From Psychroserpens sp036960315 (GTDB taxonomy: Bacteria; Bacteroidota; Bacteroidia; Flavobacteriales; Flavobacteriaceae): a DNA stretch of 64,000 nucleotides. The notes under the pieces are model-generated. The model was not told the origin of the DNA and did not search any database. It saw only the letters and a list, made by a program, of their open reading frames with translations. The position numbers and the translations under genes are program-made. The first letter of the stretch is position 1; each line of letters opens with the position of its first letter. Positions 45,042 to 54,402 of the stretch are shown here, one piece after another. The stretch lies in the NCBI RefSeq assembly GCF_036960315.1, contig NZ_JBALVR010000001.1, forward strand, positions 496,001 to 560,000, written 5' to 3'.

Positions 45042-46300
45042 TGAAAACGGTACTGATTATATATCCGCAATGGGTTCCGGCGAATTTAGCAGGTGTTCAA
45101 AGACCCAGACTCATAGGTAATTACTTAAAGCAATTTGGTTGGAAACCGCTTTTGCTTACCGCAGACTCGCAGTACTATGAAGAAACTCTAGATCCATTAA
45201 TGGCAAAAACAGCTTCTAATGATATTGAAGTCATTTATACCAAAGCATATAAAATCACTAAGCCTAGAATTATTGGAGATATAGGTCTAAGAGCGTTTCC
45301 ATTTCTAAAAAAAGAGGCACTTAAAATTTGTAAAGAACGACAAATTGATTTCATATGGATTCCAATACCTTCATTCTATACCGCTATTCTGGGACGAATA
45401 ATTCATAATAAAACGAAAATCCCTTATGGTATAGATTATATTGATCCTTGGGTAAGAGATATTACCAATCAAAATAACGTCAGAGCAAAACTAAGTCAGT
45501 CCGTAGCTAGAACATTAGAGCCCTATGCTGTTAAAAAAGCAGCGTTGATAACAGGAGTGTCTACACCATATTATCAATCCGTTATGGATAGAAATTTTAA
45601 AGTAGAACCAACACATGCAGGTATGCCTTATGGCTTCGATCCTAATGATCATAAGATTGAACTTTCAGATTTAAAATACCCGTGGGATAATGATATAGAT
45701 GGTAAACCATGGATTTATGCAGGTGCATTTTTGCCTAATTCGCATCTCTTTGTACAATCCTTTTTTGAAACCATTGCTCAGCTAAAAAAAGCGGGTAAGT
45801 GGGATGATAAAATAAAGTTGTATTTTGTTGGAACAGGGTTGTATCCCGCAAAGCGCATTACGTCTTATGCTAAAGATTGCGGATTAGAAGAGATCGTTAT
45901 AGAGCGACGCGAGCGTTTTCCGTTTTTACACATCCTCAATTTTTTGTCAAAAGCAGATCGAGTAATGCTTTTTGGCAGTACCGAAAAACATTACACGGCA
46001 TCCAAAACATTTCAATGTTTGTTGAGTGAGAGACCACTGTTATCAATGTTACATAATGAAAGTTCTGCTGTTGACGTGATTAAACAAGTAAATGCAGATG
46101 CTTTTTTAATGCCATATCAAGACAACGATTCAAAAACAGATATTATCAATAAGTTGAAACCTATTATTGAGCAGTTTCAAGAAGAGGTGACTTGGAATCT
46201 AGATTTAAAACCTTTGGATAAATACACGTCGAAGCAATCTGCGAAAGTTTTGGCGGATGCCATGGATGAAGCTTTAAGTAAACAGCAATTAGTAAAATAA
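45041..46300 (+). CDS. Glycosyltransferase, GT4-like
   Basis: This 419-residue GT-B protein opens with VLIIYPQWVPANLAGVQRPR. It has IDYIDPWVRD in the N-terminal domain, PWIYAGAFLPNS at the domain junction and LYFVGTG in the donor domain. The ATG overlaps the preceding stop by one base and the next gene starts 2 bp after its stop. Donor and acceptor unknown. The family is supported by fold pattern and context rather than by a full ExxxxxxxE motif. Confidence 0.75.
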   Translation: MKTVLIIYPQWVPANLAGVQRPRLIGNYLKQFGWKPLLLTADSQYYEETLDPLMAKTASNDIEVIYTKAYKITKPRIIGDIGLRAFPFLKKEALKICKERQIDFIWIPIPSFYTAILGRIIHNKTKIPYGIDYIDPWVRDITNQNNVRAKLSQSVARTLEPYAVKKAALITGVSTPYYQSVMDRNFKVEPTHAGMPYGFDPNDHKIELSDLKYPWDNDIDGKPWIYAGAFLPNSHLFVQSFFETIAQLKKAGKWDDKIKLYFVGTGLYPAKRITSYAKDCGLEEIVIERRERFPFLHILNFLSKADRVMLFGSTEKHYTASKTFQCLLSERPLLSMLHNESSAVDVIKQVNADAFLMPYQDNDSKTDIINKLKPIIEQFQEEVTWNLDLKPLDKYTSKQSAKVLADAMDEALSKQQLVK

Positions 46301-46302
46301 GG

Positions 46303-47460
46303 ATGATGAAAAAAATAGCCATTGTTTCAACACATCCTATACAGTATAATGCACCTTGGTTTAAGTTACTGGCAGAGCGTGGAAAAGTTGAGTTGAAAGT
46401 GTTTTACACATGGTCACAATCTAAAACTACAGTAAAAGATAAGGTTTTTGGAAAAGACATTCAATGGGATATTCCGTTACTAGATGGCTATAATCATGAG
46501 TTTGTAGAAAATATTTCAAAAAAACCAGGTTCACATAGTTTCTTTGGAATTGATAACCCTGAATTGATAGAAGAACTTAAAAATTATAACCCACAAGCGA
46601 TATTATTTTTTGGTTGGAATTTTAAGAGCCACCTTAAAGCCATGCGTCATTTTCATGGAAAAATACCTGTTTGGTTTCGAGGGGATTCAACATTATTAGA
46701 TGAAACAGGGGGTCTTAAAACAAAGCTAAGACGTCTAATATTAACTAAAGTTTATAAGTATGTGGATAAAGCTTTTTACGTAGGTGGGGCAAATAAGGCT
46801 TATTTTTTAAAACATGGTTTAAAAGGGAGTCAATTAGTTTCTGCACCACATGCTATTGATAACGATAGATTTAGTGATGATTCTGTGAAGAAATATTCGG
46901 AAGAAGCAATACAATGGCGAACAGAACTTGGTTATAACCCTAAAGACATAGTTATTGTGTTTGCAGGAAAATTGGAAACAAAGAAACAGCCCGACTTTTT
47001 AATTAATGCGTTTAAAAAAATTCTGAAAAATAAGTCCAGTTCTTTAAAGTTGTTAATTGTAGGGAATGGACCAATGGAAGAAGATTTAAAGGAAGACGTT
47101 AATCCAAATATTAAATTTGTTCCGTTTCAAAATCAAACAAAAATGCCAATAGTTTATAGGTTAGGTGATGTTCTTTGCTTGCCCTCAAAAGGACCAGGAG
47201 AAACTTGGGGACTCGCAGTTAATGAAGCTATGGCTTGTGGTAAAGCGGCTATTGTTTCGGACAAAGTAGGTTGTTCATATGATTTGATAGACTATAATAA
47301 ATCAGGTTTTGTTTTTAAACATAACAGTTTGGAAGAATTAACAGATATACTTGTAAATTTGAACAAATCCTTACTTGATCGAATGGGAGAAACGGCACAA
47401 AAGAAGATTAAGAATTATAACTTTTTAAGTATTGTAGAACCTATAGAAGCGAATTTATAG
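46303..47460 (+). CDS. Glycosyltransferase family 4
   Basis: This 385-residue GT-B retaining-type enzyme opens with KIAIVSTHPIQYNAPWFK. The donor domain contains IVFAGKLETKKQPDFLI, LLIVGNGPMEEDLK and CLPSKGPGETWGLAVNEAMACG, which includes the ExxxxxxxE-type residues. It sits in a tightly packed run of genes, with the next ATG directly after its stop. Donor and acceptor unknown. Confidence 0.9.
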   Translation: MMKKIAIVSTHPIQYNAPWFKLLAERGKVELKVFYTWSQSKTTVKDKVFGKDIQWDIPLLDGYNHEFVENISKKPGSHSFFGIDNPELIEELKNYNPQAILFFGWNFKSHLKAMRHFHGKIPVWFRGDSTLLDETGGLKTKLRRLILTKVYKYVDKAFYVGGANKAYFLKHGLKGSQLVSAPHAIDNDRFSDDSVKKYSEEAIQWRTELGYNPKDIVIVFAGKLETKKQPDFLINAFKKILKNKSSSLKLLIVGNGPMEEDLKEDVNPNIKFVPFQNQTKMPIVYRLGDVLCLPSKGPGETWGLAVNEAMACGKAAIVSDKVGCSYDLIDYNKSGFVFKHNSLEELTDILVNLNKSLLDRMGETAQKKIKNYNFLSIVEPIEANL

Positions 47461-48459
47461 ATGGATACCAAAACAAAACCGCATATAAGTATTGTGTTAC
47501 CTGTTTATACAGGTATGGCCTACTTGCAACAATCTGTAGAGTCTGTTCTTAATCAAGATGATTCTGACTTTGACTTTGAGTTTTTAATATGTGATGACTG
47601 TTCTAAAGATGATAGTTATACATATTTAAGTTCAATAACAGATACTAGAGTTAAGCTATTTAGAAATGAGAAAAACAAGGGGTTGTTTCCAACTTTAAAC
47701 TTTTTGATAAAAAATGCTAGCGCAGATTTATTACATCTTTGGGCACAAGATGATGTTATGCTTAAAAATTGCTTAAAAGAAACCATTAAATTTCATCAAG
47801 AATTTCCTGAAGTAAAGTTTAGCTTCTCCCGTTTACAAGGAATTGATGCTAGCGGTAATTTGTTAAAACGCCCAGATACTTTTAAAAATAAAACCTTATC
47901 GGTTCAGGATCATGCCGTGAGTTCTTTGTTATATGGGAGTATTGCAGGAAACATTGCTAACGTATGCTTAGTGAAAGAGGATTGTAAAGAGGTTGGTTAT
48001 TTTGATGAATCGATGATTTATGTAGGTGATTTTAAAATGTGGTGTGTGCTTTCTAAAGAGACTCCAATTGGTATGAATGGGAATATCTTGGTAAATGTAA
48101 GGCAACATACAGGTCAGCTGAGTAGAAATTTGGATGCTTCGTTCTACAGGTTAAAAGAAAATTATGGAGTATACCAGTGTTTTTTATCTACTTTAAATCC
48201 AGAATTGAGAAAGCAATTAAATAAAACCATAAAATGGAAAATATATACGACATATGTTAATCAATATCTTTTCATTCTAAAGAGTAAAAAGTTTGATTTG
48301 GCAAAAAGGTATGTTGAGGAACTTAAGAAATATGATAATATTAATTCAATATTTTTTAAATGGATTATAATTAGACTTTTAAGATTTTTTAGATTAGAAC
48401 AAAAATTTTATGAATTTAGGTTTTATAAAAAAATACGAAGTTTAAAACAAAACAATTAG
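47461..48459 (+). CDS. Glycosyltransferase family 2
   Basis: This 332-residue GT-A protein opens with ISIVLPVYTGMAYLQQSVES. It has LICDDCSKDDS, and WAQDDVML in the place of the DxD motif, which is an atypical QDD. The C terminus is rich in Lys and Phe. It abuts the preceding GT4 gene. Donor and acceptor unknown. Confidence 0.85.
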   Translation: MDTKTKPHISIVLPVYTGMAYLQQSVESVLNQDDSDFDFEFLICDDCSKDDSYTYLSSITDTRVKLFRNEKNKGLFPTLNFLIKNASADLLHLWAQDDVMLKNCLKETIKFHQEFPEVKFSFSRLQGIDASGNLLKRPDTFKNKTLSVQDHAVSSLLYGSIAGNIANVCLVKEDCKEVGYFDESMIYVGDFKMWCVLSKETPIGMNGNILVNVRQHTGQLSRNLDASFYRLKENYGVYQCFLSTLNPELRKQLNKTIKWKIYTTYVNQYLFILKSKKFDLAKRYVEELKKYDNINSIFFKWIIIRLLRFFRLEQKFYEFRFYKKIRSLKQNN

Positions 48460-48480
48460 AATACCGAATAAATAGAAATT

Positions 48481-49287
48481 GTGAATCAAAGTATCATCAT
48501 AGCGGGAATGCATAGGTCTGGAACCTCTTTATCTGGAAATCTTCTTGAGCAATCAGGATTATTTATTGGGGAACGCTTATTATCTGGTGGTTTTGATAAT
48601 AAAAAAGGACACTTTGAAGATTTAGAAATTTTGAGTTTACATGAAAAGGACTTAAAACTAAAGCAATTAGATACCAGAGGACTTACAGGTAATATTAAAG
48701 GTAGTTTAAACTTTGAACAAGAAACCAATGTGTTAGTTGATGCGTTTTTGTCAAAACGTAAGAATCAAGTTATTTGGGGCTGGAAAGAGCCAAGAACTAC
48801 ATTATATTTGCAAGCTTGGAAACAAAAACTGCCAAATGCAAAGTGTATCGCCATATACAGGCATTATGATGAGGTTGAAGACTCTTTGATAAGACGCTAT
48901 CGGCGTAAATTAAAGTATGGTGTAGGTATGAGTTTTACAGTGAGACTAAAACATATATTGCTATATCCTATTAATATATTTATTAAGAAATATGAAGCTT
49001 ATAAGGCTTGGTGCATTTATAATGAAAATATTCTAGAGTTCAAAAAACAACATACAGATGCTGTTATTGTTGTGGAGCTTAATCATTTTTTAAACAATTA
49101 TAATAATATCATTGTAAACGTTAATAAACAATTTAAAACTGAATTACAACAGATAGATGTTGACAAGATTTTTGAAAAGTCGCTACTCAAAAATAGCGAT
49201 GGCAATGGACTGAAAATTAGAGTGTTTTCTAAAAAACGATTAGACTCAGTTTTGGGTAAACTAAATGATGAGTCACTATGGATTTAA
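48481..49287 (+). CDS. Sulfotransferase family protein
   Basis: This 268-residue protein has the PAPS-loop-type motif IIIAGMHRSGTSLSGNLLEQ (near 5-24) and a second motif AIYRHYDEVEDSLIRRY. The segment WGWKEPRTTLY between them is often conserved in bacterial sulfotransferases of this kind. The start is a GTG at 48481; no ATG lies before the P loop. It overlaps the polymerase gene by 10 bp. Acceptor unknown. Confidence 0.8.
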   Translation: MNQSIIIAGMHRSGTSLSGNLLEQSGLFIGERLLSGGFDNKKGHFEDLEILSLHEKDLKLKQLDTRGLTGNIKGSLNFEQETNVLVDAFLSKRKNQVIWGWKEPRTTLYLQAWKQKLPNAKCIAIYRHYDEVEDSLIRRYRRKLKYGVGMSFTVRLKHILLYPINIFIKKYEAYKAWCIYNENILEFKKQHTDAVIVVELNHFLNNYNNIIVNVNKQFKTELQQIDVDKIFEKSLLKNSDGNGLKIRVFSKKRLDSVLGKLNDESLWI

Positions 49288-50690
49288 GTCAAAAAAGGCT
49301 AATTACTATCATTAGTGTAGTGTCTTTAGTTTCTGCAGCTATTGGTCCTCATTTTTTAAATACACTTTTTGCTTTGGTGCCAATTGTCGTAATTATCACC
49401 TTATTCTTTAAGTTAAGAAATCCTATTTTTCTAACTATTTTTTTGGCCTTGATATTTCAATGGTTTCAAATAAATATTAAAATTATTTATGGAAACCTGG
49501 CCAATATTCCATTAGACCTTCAATTTAGTTTCCATCAGGATGTGGATTTTCTATACTCCGCAAATTCTCTTAGCAATATTGGTTTAATATTCTTTGCCAT
49601 AGGTCTATATTTCCCGCTCAAAAAACGCTTTAAAGACTTTGACTTACTACATGCCCTCAACGCAGATTATAGTCCGAAAAAAATTTTAAAGATTTATATC
49701 ATATTCTCAATAGGTATTTCCTTTCTATTTCTAGTTCGTAATAGTATTCCAGGGATAAATACAATAGTTGTCGCATTTTCTAAATTAAAATGGGGATTAT
49801 TATTGTTGACGGTTGTTTATTGTAATGTATTTGACAAAAAAAAGAAATTACTTTACACCGTAATAGCCGCTGAGGTGTTTTTGGGGTTTACAGGGTATTT
49901 CTCAGCTTTTAAAGATATTATTCTTGTAATTGTTTTAGCGCTTTTATCTATGCAAAAAGAGTTGAATTCAAGGGCTTTAGCTAAATTTTCATTTATTTTT
50001 ATAATTGGCTTATCCTTAGGTTTGTTATGGTCTGCTATAAAAATGGATTATAGATCTTATTTGGCTGGAGGAGAGTACTCCCAAAAAGTAGTTGTAAGTA
50101 AGACAGAGGCGATTAACGAAATGATAAACCAAATGTCTGACGTTACATTAGAAGAAGTTAGTTTTGCTTCAGAAGCGTTATTAGATAGGGTGAGTTATAT
50201 TGAGTTTTTTTCTATTGTATTAAGAAATGTGCCTAATTATATGCCTTATGAGGATGGTTCTATTATAAAAGAGTCTACACTATATTATTTTAGGCCAAGA
50301 ATATTTTTTCCAGATAAACCAGTTATTGACGACTCCGATCACACGAATAAATACACAAACCTCGATTTAATGGATGATGGTAAAGCATCTCATAGTATTG
50401 GTTTTATGACAGATGCCTATATAGATTTCGGACCATATGGCATGATGATTTTGTTATTAGTTATTGGCTATGTCTTTGGATGGTCAATGAATTTTTTAAT
50501 TATAAAATCACCAAACATGTTTTGGGCAATTATATTTATCACACCATTCTATTTTTTAATTAGTGTTTATAGTTTTAATATGATTAAAGTCATTGGTAAC
50601 TTTATCACGTATATGGTCCCTGTTTATTTATTACGTAATATACTTTATAAAAGTTTTGATAGATATTTTAGAGTAAGTCAAAATGGATAA
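49278..50690 (+). CDS. O-antigen/oligosaccharide repeat-unit polymerase (Wzy-like)
   Basis: This 470-residue polytopic protein has about ten hydrophobic helices and one large soluble loop (about 255-360). It contains a stretch near FFPDKPVIDDSDHTNKYTNL, a long extracytoplasmic loop like those of Wzy polymerases. Such proteins join lipid-linked repeat units in the periplasm. Sequence conservation is poor in this group, so the call rests on topology and on its place among glycosyltransferases. It overlaps both neighbours (10 bp and 8 bp). Confidence 0.78.
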   Translation: MDLSQKRLITIISVVSLVSAAIGPHFLNTLFALVPIVVIITLFFKLRNPIFLTIFLALIFQWFQINIKIIYGNLANIPLDLQFSFHQDVDFLYSANSLSNIGLIFFAIGLYFPLKKRFKDFDLLHALNADYSPKKILKIYIIFSIGISFLFLVRNSIPGINTIVVAFSKLKWGLLLLTVVYCNVFDKKKKLLYTVIAAEVFLGFTGYFSAFKDIILVIVLALLSMQKELNSRALAKFSFIFIIGLSLGLLWSAIKMDYRSYLAGGEYSQKVVVSKTEAINEMINQMSDVTLEEVSFASEALLDRVSYIEFFSIVLRNVPNYMPYEDGSIIKESTLYYFRPRIFFPDKPVIDDSDHTNKYTNLDLMDDGKASHSIGFMTDAYIDFGPYGMMILLLVIGYVFGWSMNFLIIKSPNMFWAIIFITPFYFLISVYSFNMIKVIGNFITYMVPVYLLRNILYKSFDRYFRVSQNG

Positions 50691-51666
50691 AACGATAACT
50701 TACATAAAACGAAAGTCACTGCCGCACTATCATAGTATTGAAGGTTTGTTTAATTCTATTAAAACTGAGGTGTCTAAATCGAATGAAACAGATTTAGTTT
50801 ATACAAAACATTCAGGTGGTTCGCCCTTAACTATGTTAAAGAATTACTTGGCATTTGATAAGGCAAAAAACACTATTTACCACATTACTGGAGATGTACA
50901 TTATATGGCCTTAGTCACTGGAAAACGAACAGTTTTGACTGTACATGATATTGGCTCAGCACTAGAAGGAACTATTTTAAAACGATTGTATATCAAGTTG
51001 TTTTGGTTTTGGTTACCTGCACTAGTTGTTAAACGTATTACAGTAATTTCAGAATTCACAAAGCAAGAACTAACCCAAATTATTCCGTTTGCAAAGCATA
51101 AAATAGAGGTGATACCAAACTCAGTGAGCACATCATTTAGTCAAAAGCATTATACATTCAATCAGCAATGCCCAACAATACTCTGTGTTGGTACAAAGTC
51201 AAATAAAAACTTAGAACGTATTATTACGGGCGTTGTAGATATCAATTGTAAGCTTCATATTATTGGCGAGTTAACATCTAAGCAGTTAGAATTATTAAAT
51301 CATTTTAAAATAAATTATCAGAATAGCTCAAATTTGGAGCAAGAAGACATAGTGAAAGCATATGAAGCATGTGATATGCTATGTTTTCCGTCTACATATG
51401 AAGGTTTTGGAATGCCTATAATTGAAGCACAGTCGGTAGGCAGACCTGTTTTAACATCAAACTATGGAGCCTTGTTAGAAGTGGCGAAAGAGTCTGCATG
51501 TTTGGTCGATCCATATAATATCGAAGCTATTAAAGTTGGTATTGAACAATTGATTTCTAATGCTAATTATCGCGATACCTTAATTAATAATGGTTTTGAA
51601 AATGTGAAACGATTTCATTTGGAAACTATTGTAAAACAGTATTTATCAATTTATAATCAACTATAG
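50683..51666 (+). CDS. Glycosyltransferase, GT4-like
   Basis: This 327-residue GT-B enzyme has TVHDIG and ITVISEFTKQEL in the N-terminal domain. The donor domain has LCVGTKSNKNLERI and CFPSTYEGFGMPIIEAQSVG, the ExxxxxxxE-type motif of GT4 retaining enzymes. It overlaps the polymerase gene by 8 bp and ends 5 bp before the next GT gene. Donor and acceptor unknown. Confidence 0.88.
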   Translation: MDKTITYIKRKSLPHYHSIEGLFNSIKTEVSKSNETDLVYTKHSGGSPLTMLKNYLAFDKAKNTIYHITGDVHYMALVTGKRTVLTVHDIGSALEGTILKRLYIKLFWFWLPALVVKRITVISEFTKQELTQIIPFAKHKIEVIPNSVSTSFSQKHYTFNQQCPTILCVGTKSNKNLERIITGVVDINCKLHIIGELTSKQLELLNHFKINYQNSSNLEQEDIVKAYEACDMLCFPSTYEGFGMPIIEAQSVGRPVLTSNYGALLEVAKESACLVDPYNIEAIKVGIEQLISNANYRDTLINNGFENVKRFHLETIVKQYLSIYNQL

Positions 51667-51671
51667 TTTTA

Positions 51672-52811
51672 ATGTCAAACATACGTCCTAAAATACTCAT
51701 CACCATAGATTGGTTTTTGCCTGGCACAAAATCAGGTGGTCCTGTGCGTTCATACAAGAATATCATTGATTATTTAGGTGCGTATTATGATTTTTATGTC
51801 ATTACGCGTGATACCGATTATTGTTCAGATGAGGTTTATGAGAATATCACGTCTAATGCTTGGAATAAGTATAATGATCATACATCAATCTATTATATTT
51901 CTAAGGATCAATTAAATAAAGGAAACATGAAATCCCTTATTAATGAGCACGACTATGATGCTATTATGATTAATGGAATTTATAGTTTTTATTTTTCAAT
52001 ATTACCAGTTTGGCTCTCAAAGAAAAAATCAAATGTTATTGTCTCTGCAAGAGGGATGTTAAATCCACAAGCTTTCTCAGTAAAAGGAACTAAAAAGAGA
52101 GTATACTTAACTATAGCTAAAGCTCTTGGTCTTTATAAAAATATAAAATTTCATGCCACTAATAAGGAAGAAGCGGGGCATATTAAGGCTATATTTGGTA
52201 AAAGAAGTCAGGTAAAAATAGCAGCTAACCTTCCAAGGAAAATCGAAAATTTTAGAGTAGAAAAAAGAGTTCTAAATCAGCCTTTGAGATTAGTGAATGT
52301 AGCGAGGGTATCGATAGAAAAGGGAACCTTGAAAATGATTGAATCTCTTCAAAATGTAAAAACGGAATTGGTAATAGATATTTTCGGACCTGTTTATGAT
52401 TTAAACTATTGGGAAAAATGCCAAATATCAATCCGGGAATTACCCAAGAATGTGACTGTTAATTATAGAGGGTTTATAGAAAGTGAATTAGTCATAGATA
52501 CAATAAAAGCTTACGATTTTTTCATTTTGCTTTCTGAAGGAGAGAATTTTGGACATTCAATCTTAGAAGCGCTTTCTGTGGGTTGCCCTGTTATTATTTC
52601 AGATAAAACACCATGGAAAAATTTAGAATCAAAAGGTGTTGGTTGGGATGTAGATATTAATGATTCGAAAAAGATTTCTGAGGTTTTTTCTGAAATCTCA
52701 AAAGTTAATCAAGATGAGTATAATGAAATGGCGAATCGAGCCTTTATATTTGCAAAGAATTTTTCGGAGGATCAAGAGCTACTTAACCAAAACAAAAACT
52801 TGTTTTTATAA
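51672..52811 (+). CDS. Glycosyltransferase, GT4-like
   Basis: This 379-residue GT-B enzyme opens with ILITIDWFLPGTKSGGPVRS. SARGMLNPQAFSVKGTKKR sits in the middle. The donor domain has LVNVARVSIEKGTLKMI and LLSEGENFGHSILEALSVGC, the GT4 ExxxxxxxE-type motif. It is the last gene of this tight run before a 103-bp gap. Donor and acceptor unknown. Confidence 0.88.
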   Translation: MSNIRPKILITIDWFLPGTKSGGPVRSYKNIIDYLGAYYDFYVITRDTDYCSDEVYENITSNAWNKYNDHTSIYYISKDQLNKGNMKSLINEHDYDAIMINGIYSFYFSILPVWLSKKKSNVIVSARGMLNPQAFSVKGTKKRVYLTIAKALGLYKNIKFHATNKEEAGHIKAIFGKRSQVKIAANLPRKIENFRVEKRVLNQPLRLVNVARVSIEKGTLKMIESLQNVKTELVIDIFGPVYDLNYWEKCQISIRELPKNVTVNYRGFIESELVIDTIKAYDFFILLSEGENFGHSILEALSVGCPVIISDKTPWKNLESKGVGWDVDINDSKKISEVFSEISKVNQDEYNEMANRAFIFAKNFSEDQELLNQNKNLFL

Positions 52812-52914
52812 AAATTAAATAGGACCATGAACCGAGCGTGCTAAAAGTGTTATCATTTAAGGAGATGGTCAATAGCGAACAGCATGTGACAATTAATAAA
52901 TAAAAATAATACAC

Positions 52915-53856
52915 ATGAAAAGAATTTTAATCACAGGAGGCGCTGGTTTTGTGGGTTCACACTTATGTGAACGTTTGTTAAATGAAGGTAACGAGGTGAT
53001 ATGCTTAGATAATTACTTTACCGGGAGCAAAAAAAATATTGAACATTTAATGGATAGTCATTATTTTGAATTGGTTCGTCATGATGTTACTAATCCCTAT
53101 ATGGTTGAGGTCGATGAAATTTATAACTTGGCTTGTCCTGCATCACCTGTTCACTATCAATATAACCCGATAAAGACAATTAAAACTTCTGTTATGGGCG
53201 CGATTAACATGTTGGGTCTTGCAAAACGTGTTAAAGCTAAAATTTTACAAGCCTCTACAAGTGAAGTCTATGGGGATCCAGCAGTACATCCTCAGCCAGA
53301 GACGTATTGGGGAAATGTCAATCCTATTGGTTTACGTTCTTGTTATGATGAAGGAAAACGTTGTGCTGAAACTTTGTTTATGGACTACCATATTCAAAAT
53401 GAAGTTAAAATTAAGATCATTAGAATTTTTAATACTTATGGGCCAAATATGAATCCAAACGATGGGAGAGTAGTTTCAAACTTTATCGTTCAGGCATTAA
53501 AAGGAGAAGATATAACAATATTTGGAGCTGGCACACAAACCCGAAGTTTTCAGTATGTAGATGATTTAGTAGAAGGAACTATAAGAATGATGAATAGTAG
53601 AGATGGTTTTGTAGGCCCTGTAAATATTGGGAATCCACATGAGTTTACGATGCTAGAATTGGCTGAAAAAGTACTTGACCTTACAAATTCTAAGTCAAAA
53701 TTGTTATACTTACCTTTGCCGAAAGATGATCCGTTACAACGTAAACCCGTAATTGACTTGGCAGAAAAAGAGCTTAACGGATGGTCACCAAAAGTAGAAC
53801 TTGATGAAGGTTTAACAAAAACTATTGCTTATTTCGAATCTCTAATAGCTAAATAA
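52915..53856 (+). CDS. UDP-glucuronate decarboxylase (UDP-xylose synthase)
   Basis: This 313-residue short-chain dehydrogenase/reductase converts UDP-glucuronate to UDP-xylose. It has the NAD loop GGAGFVGSHL (residues 8-17), DNYFTGSKKN, ASTSEVYGDP, and the active-site SCYDEGKR (Tyr-x3-Lys). The stretches HDVTNPY and LACPASPVHYQ identify the UXS group against other SDR sugar enzymes. The UDP-glucose dehydrogenase that would supply its substrate is not in the window. It implies xylose, or a derivative, in the polysaccharide. The next gene starts directly after the stop. Confidence 0.92.
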   Translation: MKRILITGGAGFVGSHLCERLLNEGNEVICLDNYFTGSKKNIEHLMDSHYFELVRHDVTNPYMVEVDEIYNLACPASPVHYQYNPIKTIKTSVMGAINMLGLAKRVKAKILQASTSEVYGDPAVHPQPETYWGNVNPIGLRSCYDEGKRCAETLFMDYHIQNEVKIKIIRIFNTYGPNMNPNDGRVVSNFIVQALKGEDITIFGAGTQTRSFQYVDDLVEGTIRMMNSRDGFVGPVNIGNPHEFTMLELAEKVLDLTNSKSKLLYLPLPKDDPLQRKPVIDLAEKELNGWSPKVELDEGLTKTIAYFESLIAK

Positions 53857-54402
53857 TTGAAAACAGATTTATCAACATATAACAATAACTGGTACCAACC
53901 TGGATCTAAATTAAAACGATTCTTATGGTATTTTGTTAACGAGTTATTTTTAAAAAATCGTTTTAATCCATCATCATCTCTCAAAATTTTTTGGCTAAAA
54001 CGGTTTGGAGCCAAAATTGGTTCGGGAGTCGTTATAAAACCTTCAGTAAATATAAAGTACCCATGGAAATTGACCATTGGTCACCATTCATGGATTGGAG
54101 AAGAGGTGTGGATCGATAATTTGGATGACGTGACCATAGCCGATAACGTTTGTATATCTCAAGGGGCGTTTTTAATCTGCGGAAATCATAATTATAAATC
54201 TCCAGCATTTGACCTCATAGTAAAACCCATTAGTATTGCATCGGGATCATGGATTGGAGCCAAAAGTATTGTTGGCCCTGGTGTTACTGTTGGAAGTCAT
54301 GCCGTATTATCCCTAGGATCTGTAACCAGTACTGATTTAGATCCTTACGGTATTTATCGTGGTAATCCTGCGTTGAAAATTAAAACTAGAACCATAGATT
54401 AA
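53857..54402 (+). CDS. WcaF-type putative colanic acid biosynthesis acetyltransferase
   Basis: This 181-residue hexapeptide-repeat acyltransferase begins with a WcaF-like N terminus (NNWYQPGSKLKRFLWYFVNELF). The left-handed helix repeats are in the middle: IGSGVVIKPSVNIKYPWKLTIG. CGNHNYKSPAF carries the catalytic histidine region, and the end reads YRGNPALKIKTR. It probably O-acetylates a repeat-unit sugar. The start is TTG at 53857, immediately after the UXS stop. It overlaps the next GT2 gene by one base. Confidence 0.88.
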   Translation: MKTDLSTYNNNWYQPGSKLKRFLWYFVNELFLKNRFNPSSSLKIFWLKRFGAKIGSGVVIKPSVNIKYPWKLTIGHHSWIGEEVWIDNLDDVTIADNVCISQGAFLICGNHNYKSPAFDLIVKPISIASGSWIGAKSIVGPGVTVGSHAVLSLGSVTSTDLDPYGIYRGNPALKIKTRTID

